Below are positions 46,920 through 56,364 of a stretch of DNA of 64,000 nt, in pieces. A program made the position numbers and the translations under genes. Every line of letters begins with the position of its first letter. The stretch's first letter is position 1. Source of the DNA: Nelumbo lutea (Eukaryota > Streptophyta > Magnoliopsida > Proteales > Nelumbonaceae); contig JAKGHH010000003.1 of the NCBI GenBank assembly GCA_022828595.1, positions 60,687,759 through 60,751,758 on the forward strand. Reading direction: 5' to 3'. The notes below the pieces were generated by a model. That model was not told the origin of the DNA, made no database searches, and saw only the letters and a program-made list of their open reading frames with translations.

Positions 46920-48560
46920 ATCTTTGAAGCTGAGGTCCTCGCAAGTGCTGAGCTTCGGAGTCCGCGCCTCTCCGATGCCCCACCGAGGAAGGTGTTGAGC
47001 TTCGAAGTCTGGGTCTCTCCGAGGCTCGGTAGCGCAGTCTGAGGAGGGTGCCAAGCTTTGAAATCTGCGCTTCTTTAAAGCTAGGTAGCATCATGCTGAG
47101 GAAGGTGCCAAGCTTTGAAGTCTGGGTCTCTCCAATGCTAGGTAGTAAAGTGCCAAGATTCGGAGTCTGCGCCTCTCTGAGGCTCGGTGGCGCTGCGCCG
47201 AGGAAGGTGCTGAGCTTCGAAGCTGAGCTTCGAAGTTTGGGTCTCTCCGAGGCTTTGTAGCGCTGCGTCGAGGAAGGTGCTAAGCTTCAAAGACTATGCC
47301 TCACCGAGGCTCGGTAGCGTTGTGCCGAGGAAGGTTTCGAGCTTCGGAGTATACACCTCTTTGGTGCCCCGTCGAGGAAGGTGTTGAGTTTCGAAGTCTA
47401 GGTCTCTCCGAGGCTTGGTAGCGCAATGCCGAGGAAGGTGCTAAGCTTCAGAGTTTACGCCTCTCCGAAGCCAGGTAGTGTCGCGTTGAGGAAGGTTCTG
47501 AGCTTCGAAGTCTGGGTTTCTTCGAGGCTCGGTAGTGCAGTGCCGAGGAAGGTGCTGAGCTTCGGAGTTTGTGCCTCTTTGAGGCTCGGTAGCATTGTGC
47601 TGAGGAAGGTGTCGAGCTTCGAAGTCTGGGTCTCTCTGAGGCTCGGTAGCATAGTGCTGAGGAAGGTGCCGAGCTTCGGAGTCTGCGACTCTCTGAGGCT
47701 TGGTAGAACTGTGTCGAGGAAGGTATTGAGCTTCGAAGTCTAGGTCTCTCCGAGGCTTTGTAGCATTGCATTGAGGAAGGTGCTAAGCTTCGGAGTCTGC
47801 GCCTCTTCGAGAATTGGTAGCGTTGCGCCGAGGAAGGTTTCAAGCTTCGGAGTCTACGCCTCTTTGGTGCCCACCGAGGAAGGTGCCGAGTTTCGAAGTC
47901 TAGGTCTCTTCGAGGCTCCATAAGGTAGTGCTGAGGAAGGTGTCGAGCTTTGGAGTCTGTGCCTCTTCGAAGCCAAGTAGCATCGCATTGAGGAAGGTTC
48001 TGAGCTTCGAAGTCTGGGTCTCTCTGAGGCTCGGTAGCGTAGTGCCGAGGAAGGTGCCAAGCTTCGTAGTATGCACCTTTTCGAAGCCAGGTAGCGTCGT
48101 GCCAAGGAAGGTTCCGGGCTTCAAAGTTTAGGTCTCTTCGAGGCTCGGTAGCGCTGCACCGAGGAAGGTGCTAAGCTTCAGAGTCTATGCCTCTCCGAGG
48201 CTTGGTAGCGCAATGCCGAGGAAGGTGTCGAGCTTCGGAGTCTGCACCTCTTTGATGCTTCATTGAGGAAGGTACCGAGCTTCAAAGTTTGGGTCTCTCC
48301 GAGGCTCGATAGCGCTGCACCGAAGAAGGTGCCGAGCTTCGAAGTCTGGGTCTCTCCGATGCTTGGTAGCACAGTGCCAAGGAAGGTGTTGAGCTTCGGG
48401 GTTTGTGCCTCTGCGAGGCTTGATAGCGCTGCACAGGTGCCGAGCTTCGAAGTCTAGGTCTCTCCGATGCTCAGTAGCATAGTGCCGAGGAAGGTGCCAA
48501 GCTTCGGAGTCTGCACCTCTTCGATGCCCAACCGAGGAAGGTTATGAGATTCGGAGTCTG
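46920..48560. repeat. 57-bp tandem array, about 28 units
   Basis: The consensus unit contains GAGGAAGGTGCCGAGCTTCG, then AAGTCTGGGTCTCTCCGAGG and CTCGGTAGCGCAGTGCC: 57 bases. Two variants often alternate (CTTCGGAGTCTGCGCCTCT and CTTCGAAGTCTGGGTCTCT), giving a 114-bp higher-order pattern. Since 57 is a multiple of three, open frames of up to 157 codons appear on both strands. They encode only the repeat and are not credible genes. The array is much more GC-rich than its surroundings. Confidence 0.9.
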
Positions 48561-48569
48561 CCTTTGTGT

Positions 48570-49313
48570 CAAGGAAGGTGTTGAGCCGTTGGGCCGAGCT
48601 CCCTTGATGTTGCATCGAGGATGCTCTCTATTCTTTGATTGATTGCTCGACCTAAGTGTAGTGCGGCTTCCCTTGGTCGGCATTGCTGTCGATTACCCTA
48701 CCGAGAATTGAATAGCTGTGGGTTGCTCTTAGAATTTTGTTTTCATTTGTCTTTTTCTTCTTTGATAGCTCAGTATGCCGAGCTTTTACCTACTGTATTG
48801 ATGGCTTAACTTAATGAAATTGTTTTGATCTGAACTTGTGTGCATACATACGAGTTGGTTCCTCGGCCTTACCTTGGCTGAGGTCTAGGGTTGACCGAGA
48901 TCTTCAGTCTCTGACTAGTGGGGTCGGAGTACATTTTGAGGTCTCATCTTTGGGACACTTAGTTTCTAGTCTTGGAAGCCTTTGGGGCCCTTCGTGGGTC
49001 AGCCGTTGTTCAGCTGGCTTTGCGACGTTTTGTCACTGAAGTACAGAGTACGATGACTACCCTCTGGCCTCGAAGGCAGGAGCGATCTTCTCCGATTTGG
49101 GCTCTGGCCATTGATCAGCCGAGTCAGATGTTCGGCTATACGCTGCCGAGCTAGCTACTAGCAATGTGTTAAGGGCTCGGGCCGTTATAGGTCAAATGAG
49201 TTAGTTTTCTTAGTCAGTGATACATTGCCGAGCTCCGTGCCGTGCCCGTTGGTAGGTCAACTGATTTAGTTGATTCAGTGCAATGTGTCGTGCATGCGTC
49301 GGTTAGTCGGCCG
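48570..49313. other. Non-coding interior of the tandem-array LTR element
   Basis: Unique sequence between the two arrays with scattered GCCGAGCT words. No protein domain found in six frames. Confidence 0.5.
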
Positions 49314-49495
49314 TGTAGCGTGACGGTGTAGTGTGGCTGTGTAGCACGACTATGTAGTGCAACTGCGTAGCGTAGCGGTGTAGCGCGGCGGTGTAGTGCG
49401 GTTTTGTAGCGCGATTGTGTAGTGCAGCTATGTAGCGTGGCTGTGTAGCATGGTGGTGTAGGGTGGCTATGTAGTGCGGCAGTGTGTGTGGTTGT
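49314..49495. repeat. 13-bp minisatellite, about 14 units
   Basis: Units such as TGTAGCGTGACGG, TGTAGTGTGGCTG, TGTAGCACGACTA and TGTAGCGCGGCGG follow without gaps from 49314. TGTAG is nearly invariant; the other eight positions vary. It lies next to the 5' LTR and primer-binding site. Confidence 0.9.
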
Positions 49496-49627
49496 CGGGC
49501 TCACAGGAGGCAAACCACCTTACTGTGTCTTGCTTCTCACGCTTGGACGTGGCTGTGTAGCATGGTGGTGTAGGGTGGCTATGTAGTGCGGCAGTGTGTG
49601 TGGTTGTCGGGCTCACAGGAGGCAAAC
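49436..49627. repeat. 112-bp direct duplication next to the 5' LTR
   Basis: CGTGGCTGTGTAGCATGGTG at 49436 recurs at 49548. The copies stay identical through GGCTCACAGGAGGCAAAC, so the primer-binding-proximal region exists twice. Confidence 0.9.
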
Positions 49628-49637
49628 AACGCCAATC
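49621..49637 (-). other. Putative primer binding site
   Basis: In minus sense GATTGGCGTTGTTTGCC starts right after the 5' LTR end GCATCA. TGGCG..TTGCC resembles primer-binding regions of plant Gypsy elements. The tRNA was not assigned. Confidence 0.55.
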
Positions 49638-50055
49638 TGATGCTGCTCAATCCGAGGTTGTGAACGAATTGAGGACATTAACCAGATAGCCCTTGCTAAC
49701 AGGACGGGGCCGAGCTACAAGGACTAGGCCGCGCTTCAAGACTTGTGATCAAGAAAGGAGTCAAAGGCCTGAGGAGTTATCCCCGTGTAGGTACTCCGAC
49801 ACTCAAGTTAGTAGGATGTGATGGATGGCTGTGCCGAGCTATAGGGATGCTGGTCCGAGCTAATTAGTAGTATGGGCATTAGAAGTTAGGGATCCCTTAC
49901 CTCGAGCATGGAGTACATTTTTATAGTCGAAGATCCGTATCCTAGTCAGATTGGGCTTCTGGGGTTGTCGGGATGAAGTTAGCTGCCGAGGTATTTGGGA
50001 TAGAGTCCCATTCCCCAACGGAGTCTTCCTTATTCCTCTTTATCCATAGTTGTGT
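49638..50055 (-). repeat. Truncated 5' LTR of the tandem-array element
   Basis: Matches 45714 to about 46140. The outer part (about 120 bp, including the TGTTCGG start) is absent, and AT-rich DNA follows from 50056. Confidence 0.75.
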
Positions 50056-51972
50056 TCATACTAATATAACAATTCTCAATAGTAATTAATACAAATAATT
50101 GTTAGTTATAAGATGATAAGAAATATTATAATTAATTAATTTACCTTAGAGTATTATATTATTAATATTGTAATATTAAATTGTTATATTATAATATTAA
50201 TTATTACGACAATATTACTATAATGTTACCATTTTTCAAATAATTGTAACAAATTGACTATTTCATTAGTAATTAATTTAGTATTGGTTGTTTTAAAAAT
50301 GCATATATAAAAATTAGGAAAAAGAGTCATAATTAATTGCAATTTGTTATGTGTAAAGAGTTTATCTAAGAACTACTTACTAAACTATTTTAAATAAGTA
50401 TAATTCACATTAATTCGTGGAATGCAGAAACATGCGAATGCTCTTGTTTAAAAAAAATGTAGTTTATAAGATATATAATATTTATAAATGTGATACAATT
50501 TCTAATAAAATAAATGTTATTGCAAGATAAGCCTATATTCTTAAGTCATTCTATGAATTTATTCAATATTTGTTTTAAATGCATCATTGACTATTTCAAT
50601 CAAAGTCATTCATATCTATTACTGCGCATCATATAATCATATTGGTGTTTCCTCATAAAGAGGCTATGCCTACCATGTGTTGTTACCAAGAAGAATTCTA
50701 CTACACTTACATAATAGAATGGGTACCATTGTAATGAATAAATAATAATATAATAGAGCAAATAACTTTTAACATCAAATAAAAACTAAAACAAAACGTA
50801 ATCCTATCTCCATAAAGAATAGAACGATGCACAATATGTCAAATATTATAACATAAATATTAATCAATTTAGGATAATCAATACAAAAGAAATGATAGTT
50901 TTTTAAAAAGAATAACTACATCATAGTTTTATCAATGTTCAATATCAATATCCACAATGATGGCACAATGTCATATAATATTAGTGCACCATATTATCTA
51001 ATGTATCATCTGATCATTAATATGCTTACATAATTAAAAAACAAAAATTTACAATCCTTAATTGATTTAATCTCAATGTCAATGTCGTCATTAACTTTTT
51101 CACTAATTGATTCTTAATCTTCGTTCCCTCCTATACTATTGCCTTCATATTTTGTGAACAATCTATCCCTGATACTCTTCTTCTTTAAATAGTTATAGAG
51201 GGCAAAACATGAAATAATCATATCTCGTTAAATTGGAAAGGAAAATGACACCTTTAGCTTTAAAATTTGAAATTATGCTTTAAGGCTTTGAATGCTTAAT
51301 TATATTGCGTAATTTTGTATGAGCTTGGTTAAACCTCTTCTTCTTATTTCTCGTCTATTTACAATAGAAATTTGATATTTAATATCATTGTTCATGTATA
51401 GAGGCATGAAATAACGAGTCTGTAGAAATATCTGATCACATAGGTAGTATTTTTTTATAATAAGTGTTATAATATTGTCAAGTTTAATATGTGAGAAGGA
51501 TTTATAAGTGTTAATTTTGAAAAACTTGAATTAAATGGTTACCAAGTGGTAGGAATGGAAAGTGGTGATGTGATTAAATTACAACAATCATCAAAATCCT
51601 TGCATCATACGTAGTCCCCTCTCTAAACGAGGTATGATATATATAAATATTACACAAGTTATACTTATTTGCAAATAAGTGTTACAATATTGTAAAGTTT
51701 AATATGTGTAAATGATTTATTAGTGTTATTGTCTTTAAAGACTTGAATTAAATGGTTGTTGAGAAATTGGAACAAAAAGTGATTATCTGACTTAATTACA
51801 ACGGTCCTCAAAATTCTTGCATCATATGCAACCCCCTTTTACCCAATCATGATAGGTGTAAATATCATATTAAAGTCGTAAATTGTTAGAACATTCTTGT
51901 AACATTGCTTCACATCTCGAGCTCTATATGGTATTAACTCATCTAGTGGGACAACTGTGTATGAGTGTACTA
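50056..51972. other. AT-rich intergenic sequence
   Basis: No gene. A paragraph near 51474-51560 (GTGTTATAATATTGTCAAGT..TTAATATGTGAGAAGGATTT) is echoed at 51680-51760 and around 51585/51815 (AATTACAACAATCATCAAAA / AATTACAACGGTCCTCAAAA), so a roughly 200-bp unit is duplicated in diverged form. Confidence 0.5.
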
Positions 51973-51973
51973 T

Positions 51974-51980
51974 CTATCTA

Positions 51981-52041
<61 letters not shown>
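51974..52041. repeat. Compound microsatellite (CTAT)n(CT)n(TA)n
   Basis: Three simple repeats in direct succession at the proposed Helitron 5' end. The short hydrophobic peptide read from it (51957-52382) is an artefact. Confidence 0.9.
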
Positions 52042-52045
<4 letters not shown>

Positions 52046-52499
52046 GCGAAATGAGTGCTTTCCCCTTTTGCTATTTGGAATCTTATTGTTATGGGTACTC
52101 GTGCGAGTAGATTTAGAGTCCTACATGAGAACAATCCAATCATGTCTAAGTGATCATTACATGAAAGTTATGTGTCCGAGTGAAAAAATTAATTCATTGC
52201 ATGACAGAGCATGTGTCCATAATTCTTTCTCTTTCCTCTCTTCCCCTCTTCGATACTCTCTATCTTCCCGCTACTTGCCTCCCTTTCTCTCTCACTCTTT
52301 TCTCTCTTGTCTCTCTTCTTTTCGTCTCGTCTCTTTCTCTCTTTCTCACTTTCGGTGTTACTGGGATTCTTCTATGATTTGATTTGGCTAAAAGGCTTTC
52401 GTTGCCTCGTTAGGATCTTGGAGGTTTGACGATTTCCTGTATTTTGAGAGGATGAGAGGATACAGGAAACCATGTCCATCTGATCAGAGATCCGGCACC

Positions 52500-52645
52500 A
52501 TGGCAACTTCTCCACTCAAAGCTGTAACTCTCACACACGTTCACTACCAAAAGGGTGACTGATAGGGCATTTTATTTTTCATCAGCCTTGGTGGCTCCGT
52601 TTCTCACTTTATTTTTTGTTGAGAGCTTCAGGGCATTTTCTTGCC
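52500..52645 (+). pseudogene. Dolichyldiphosphatase / lipid phosphate phosphatase gamma, N-terminal fragment
   Basis: From ATG at 52500 the frame reads MATSPLKAVTLTHVHYQKGD, the conserved start of plant LPP-gamma, then TGA. After a frameshift and a small deletion, FISLGGSVSHFIFC and ELQGIF follow, matching the first membrane region of the family (FISLGGFVSHFIFRRELQG). The active-site region (KxxxxxxRP, PSGH, SRxxxxxHxxxD) is absent. The live enzyme hydrolyses dolichyl diphosphate in the ER. Here about 45 of about 220 residues remain, broken, so it is non-functional. No retroposition signs were seen. Confidence 0.75.
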
Positions 52646-52777
52646 TCCTCCTCTACCACATCTCCCTTACTATCTTCACCACCCTAAAAATTTCTTCCCT
52701 TATCCATCAATCCCATGTTGACACAGACTCTTCATTGCTTCAGGTTGTGGACCTCAACTTCCCTCAAGATGTTCCCC

Positions 52778-53325
52778 AACTCCCACATGGAGTTGAGAGG
52801 ACTGACCAACTCTCGTCTATGTCTCTCTTCTTAAACTCTACTAATGCTTTAATGCAATTTCAATTTGAACAAGTGCTCCAAAGTTTCTTAACTAATTATT
52901 TATATCATTTTCTCTTAATTATTTATTTGTTATTTTGTAGGACTTTTCATGGAGATGCCATTTTGGATGAGCTTATCTTTCTTGTAAATGTTGATTCCTG
53001 CTATCATTCTCAAAGAATGAGCATGGTATTTTGTTATTTGTTTGGGTTGTAACTCCCACATGGAGTCAAGAGCTCCGACCAACTTCCATCTATGTCTCTC
53101 TTCTTAAACTCTGGTAATGCTTTAATGCAACCTCAATTTGTACAAGTGCTCCAAAGTTTATTAACTAATTATTTATATCATTTTCTTTTAATTATTTATT
53201 TGTTATTTTGTAGGTCTGATCATGGAGTTGCCATTTTGGATGGGCTTATATTTCTTGTAAATATTGATTCTTGCTACCATTCTCAAAGAATGAGCATGGT
53301 ATTCTATTAATTGTTTGGGTTGTTT
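52778..53325 (+). repeat. 273-bp tandem duplication of an exon-like unit
   Basis: AACTCCCACATGGAGT starts at 52778 and again at 53051. Both copies run through TTATTTGTTATTTTGTAG, a splice-acceptor-like sequence, and end near GAATGAGCATGGTATT. A third copy of only the first words lies at 53342. Each copy can encode a GDAILDELIFLVN / GVAILDGLIFLVN-like peptide that I do not recognise. Divergence of some percent shows that the duplication is not recent. Confidence 0.8.
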
Positions 53326-53560
53326 GAATGTGATGGATCTAGAACTCCCACATGTATCACTTTAACACATGCAATGTGATGTATTTTTCCTATTATCAAC
53401 TTCTAATATGAGCATGCCTTTATTTAGTTAATAGGTTTTCAAGTTCTAACATAAGCGATCTGCCATTTTTTTAGTGCATGTTGCAATTTGGACCTCTGCA
53501 TTGTTCAATGTAGTAAAAATGATTAAATTGCTATTTTCTTTTGGTTGTGATTCATTTTAG

Positions 53561-53865
53561 GTGTTATTTTTGTTCATAATCTCTACCATAAAAGGACAAA
53601 AACAAGCTTACAGAAGTGGGTAGTTTAGGTTGCAGCCACTGGAACGTTCTCGATTTCTCTTGGATCTGGTGGCCTTGGTGGTCTTCCTGTCCCATATATA
53701 GTTGTTGGTAACAAAGCAGATATTGTATCAAAGGAGGGCCAAAGAGGGAGTAGTAGTAATCTTGTTGATGCTGCTCGCTTGTGGGTTGAAAAGAAAGGCT
53801 TGCTTCCATCTAGTGAGGCACTTCCACTGATAGAGAGCTTTCCAGGCAGTGGAGGCCTTACTGCA
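53561..53865 (+). pseudogene. LIP1-type small GTPase, one exon with splice sites, in-frame stop
   Basis: Bounded by ATTTTAG|GT and CTGCA|GTGAGG, the 305-nt exon reads VIFVHNLYHKRTKTSLQKW, a TAG, then VAATGTFS, LGGLPVPYIVVGNKADIVSK, GSSSNLVDAARLWVEKKGLL and ALPLIESFPGSGGLTA. This is the middle of plant LIP1 (light insensitive period 1), a Ras-like GTPase affecting the circadian clock. NKAD is the guanine-specificity motif G4. Stop TAG stands where the family has Glu before VAATG. The P-loop exon and the last exon (family RRRYFSDE) were not found. Kept introns point to DNA-level capture rather than retroposition. Confidence 0.88.
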
Positions 53866-54390
53866 GTGAGGACTCTTAATTTTAACCTTTAATTTTCTTT
53901 AATGTTATTCTGTGAAAGTCATATCCTGTGATGAAGTTAACTGTTGTAGATACAAATGTGTTATTTCATCCTGTAAATTGCTGAATGATTTTTTCTTATC
54001 GATTATTTTATACCTAGATATCTAAGATGCAGATGATTTGGAACCATTTGTATATATTTTGTGAAGTTTCGGTTATCCATTTAATAAAAAGTAATTAACT
54101 ACCATGTAGATTGAACTTAGGATGAATGTTATCTTTTCATGGTATGTTATGAAATTATAGTGCATATCTGCTTACCAATCAAAGAAGATATAGTTTTTGC
54201 TATTTCCAGCAAGCTAAGAGTGTAAAATTTGGTCCTTGATTCAGAAAGAAAATCTTGGCTAATGACTAGTTTGAGGCTTTAGTTTGATTTTTTGCTTCTT
54301 ATTAGCATTTTCAAAATAAAAGAGAAGGCTTTATTTTAAGAGATGGGGTCCATGTTGAACATTTATAGAATCTACAGAATTAGGTTACCT

Positions 54391-54533
54391 TTGTTACTAT
54401 TATTCAGATTTTTAGCTTAGTTGTTTGGGATTCTAATTCCTTGCATTGTTATAGACTTACGTTTGTTACTATTATTCAGATTTTTAGCTTAGTTGTTTGG
54501 GATTCTAATTCCTTGCATTGTTATAGACTTCTG
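54391..54533. repeat. 72-bp perfect tandem duplication
   Basis: TTGTTACTATTATTCAGATT at 54391 recurs at 54463. The two copies agree up to GCATTGTTATAGACTT, differing only at the join. A young slippage or repair product. Confidence 0.95.
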
Positions 54534-54747
54534 AAATGGAATACTAGCTTCGGCATGGGTAGCTAATTATGATAGGAATGAAGATCCTTTTTCTGTTAGT
54601 GTGCCATTTATAGAGTAGGTGTTTGTGCCAAATTTGGTGGCTTTGTGTTTACATTTCTTGTTAGAGGTATGTTGCTTGTGTATCTTCAAGGAATTGTTGA
54701 TTTTTTTTTGTTATGTTTTGATCTATTTTGTTTTCTGCTTCTTGCAG

Positions 54748-54884
54748 GGGCTCTTTCAAGGTTAAATTTTGTGATAAGGCATCCTAATGCACTTCATATG
54801 GATATTGTAATGGCCTACGATAATGATGTCTCAACTCTTGGAAAGATATGCCAATTTCACCATGACAGTATTGATGCAACTCAG
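54748..54884 (+). pseudogene. Unidentified host exon with splice sites
   Basis: TTCTTGCAG| precedes and ACTCAG|GTGTTT follows a 137-nt open exon encoding ALSRLNFVIRHPNALHMDIV, then MAYDNDVSTLGKICQFHHDS and IDATQ. Composition and splice sites look like a real exon, but I cannot name the family and found no adjoining exon. It follows the LIP1-type exon by 0.9 kb on the same strand; it is not the next LIP1 exon. Confidence 0.5.
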
Positions 54885-55800
54885 GTGTTTAGCTCTTGCT
54901 CTACAATATTTTAAGATTTACATTTTTTATGTATTTGTTTTTATTTTTTTTTTGAATTTTGTAGAGATTTGTGTCTTGCTTTGGTAAGGGGTGTAGTGTG
55001 CCTCACCTTGCCCCTTGGGCACTTACAGTTCATGTGCTTTTCTTGCACCTTATTATTTTTAAACACTGATACTGATTATCGATTACTAGCAAACTTCTAA
55101 TTTGATTTTTTTCATCCTTCTTGTTAGTTCTATCTTTGAACCTGCTCTCTTTGTTTTCTTCAACAAAATGAGTGTACATGCTTTTGCTTCCTTGGTCTTA
55201 TTGAATTTATTTGTTGAAGATAGATCAATATACTTATGGTTTGTCACATAAGTTTCTTTTGATGTTTTCGATGGCATGTAACATATTGCCTACTTTGTGT
55301 GTTTTATATTATGCCCACTTATGACATGATTGTTGAGTTATATATTACCAAATGAAATTTAATAAAATTGTATTTAAAGGTAAAGGTTTTCAACTCCCAA
55401 CGAGCCAGAACCCCTTACATCTTAATTTTACAAACTAACCCAAATGGCCCCTACAAACCCCTTGTTTAGCAAGTGATCCATTTGCCGATCTACTAATCCA
55501 TCTGAAAGAAGCCTCTACTTCTCTTTTTAGTGCCTTGATTATCCTCATAGTTTTAATTTAATAGCACCAGTTTGACACACCTAACCAACCAATTTATGTA
55601 CTTTTGCAGCTTTAAAAAAAATTCTAAGACAGGACCAAGTCCCTGCCTTTGTTATTATTTTTTTTAATTTTCTAATGTTTCATTATCCTTCACCAATCAA
55701 AAATATTTCTTCTCCCTTTCTCTCACTTAGTGAACATGGTTCTATCCCTTTATTTCTTCAAGTGTAATTTTCTAATGCTTCATTTAAGTTAGATGTATAC
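54885..55800. other. Non-coding interior of the Helitron-like unit
   Basis: T-rich and AT-rich sequence without a recognised gene or repeat. Confidence 0.45.
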
Positions 55801-55803
55801 AGT

Positions 55804-56151
55804 TTGGAGAATCCAGGGGAATATGGTATAGGTGGGTCTATCATAGATTATACTAGGATTATCATGGCAATATGTTTGGATCGTATATGGATGGAAAACT
55901 CAATAAGGGCAGAACTGCCAGAAGTACTATATGGTCTAATAATGGCAAAGTCTCCAAATTTGAGAGATGTCACAATGATAGTGGAGAAGGATTCAAGGGT
56001 GGTTATGCAATGGCTGCATCAAAACAAGCAAGTCCCATAACAATATTGGTATCAGTTGAAGGAGCTTAGGAAGCTGGTAGATGAAGTAAATGCAAAATTC
56101 ATTTGGACTTGTAGATCAGCAAATAGGCTAGTTGGTGAAATGGCTAGGTAA
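55804..56151 (+). pseudogene. LINE RNase H domain fragment
   Basis: Reads ENPGEYGIGGSIIDYT, then VTMIVEKDSRVVMQWLHQNK, QVP, a stop, QYWYQLKELRKLVDEV and WTCRSANRLVGEMAR. This is the RNase H (RVT_3) pattern of plant LINEs (GNPG..G.GG; E.DS..V..W; C.SAN.L.D.MA.), with the final catalytic D of the AN.LAD box changed to Gly. One in-frame stop. Only the RNase H portion is present. Confidence 0.8.
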
Positions 56152-56337
56152 TGAGTAAACAGGGTGCAGATGTAACAAATACTTTTGTATCAATACACCG
56201 CTTGTGTTTATAAATTGTCATGACACCCCTTACCAATGTCAGAGTTAACTACTATAAGGAGTATTTATCACGATAAACTCCAGGGGGTATAAAAATCTCA
56301 CACATTTTAAGAACTTTTTTTTCTACACTCCTTAGCT

Positions 56338-56364
56338 CCTGCAATGCAGGGGCCACCCTGTTAG
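56338..56364 (+). other. Helitron 3' terminal hairpin and end
   Basis: CCTGCAATGCAGG can pair into a 6-bp stem; GGCCACCCTG follows, then TTAG, then T. Helitrons end in CTRR 10-12 bases after such a hairpin; here the first C is T. Confidence 0.5.

Larger units (their letters stand above)
45714..50055 (-). mobile_element. Non-coding LTR retrotransposon carrying tandem arrays
   Basis: The flanking LTRs are 45714-46255 (3' LTR) and 49638-50055 (5' LTR, cut at its outer end). In minus sense, the primer-binding-like TGGCGTTGTTTGCC follows the 5' LTR directly, and the polypurine tract GAACTGGGGGAGTGG precedes the 3' LTR start TGTTCGGG, as in Gypsy-type elements. The 3.4 kb between holds a 57-bp array (46920-48560) and a 13-bp array (49314-49495). 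No gag, protease, RT or integrase is readable in any frame, so it would need proteins from another element. No target-site duplication is readable because the 5' LTR end is lost. Confidence 0.8.
51973..56364 (+). mobile_element. Probable non-autonomous Helitron carrying host gene fragments
   Basis: Proposed 5' end: TC (51973) after A, in a CT/TA microsatellite lead. Proposed 3' end: hairpin CCTGCAATGCAGG (56338-56350), 10 bases, then TTAG followed by T, i.e. CTAG with one change. No terminal inverted repeats. Inside, all on the plus strand, lie an LPP-gamma piece, an intron-flanked LIP1-type exon, an unidentified exon with splice sites, and a LINE RNase H piece. No Rep/helicase is present. 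A diverged relative of the 5' part starts near 58211. The ends need comparison with other copies. Confidence 0.5.

Noticed and set aside
47448..47921. 157-codon minus-strand open stretch (and many others between 46716 and 48683)
   Set aside because: They lie wholly in the 57-bp array. The unit length is a multiple of three, so open frames are expected on both strands without coding function.
46920..48560. CRISPR-like appearance (regular repeats)
   Set aside because: Units abut with no unique spacers, the array is inside an LTR element, and the genome is that of a plant.
51957..52382. 141-codon open stretch at the proposed Helitron start
   Set aside because: Begins in a microsatellite (Ser-Leu and Tyr-Ile repeats) and continues in CT-rich sequence; no domain.
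53561..53865. A functional LIP1 gene at this locus
   Set aside because: In-frame TAG before VAATG, and neither the P-loop exon nor the final exon is present on either side.
54748..54884. The next exon of the LIP1-type GTPase
   Set aside because: The family continues with AAKE.RYDKEA and RRRYFSDE-like sequence; the encoded peptide is unrelated.
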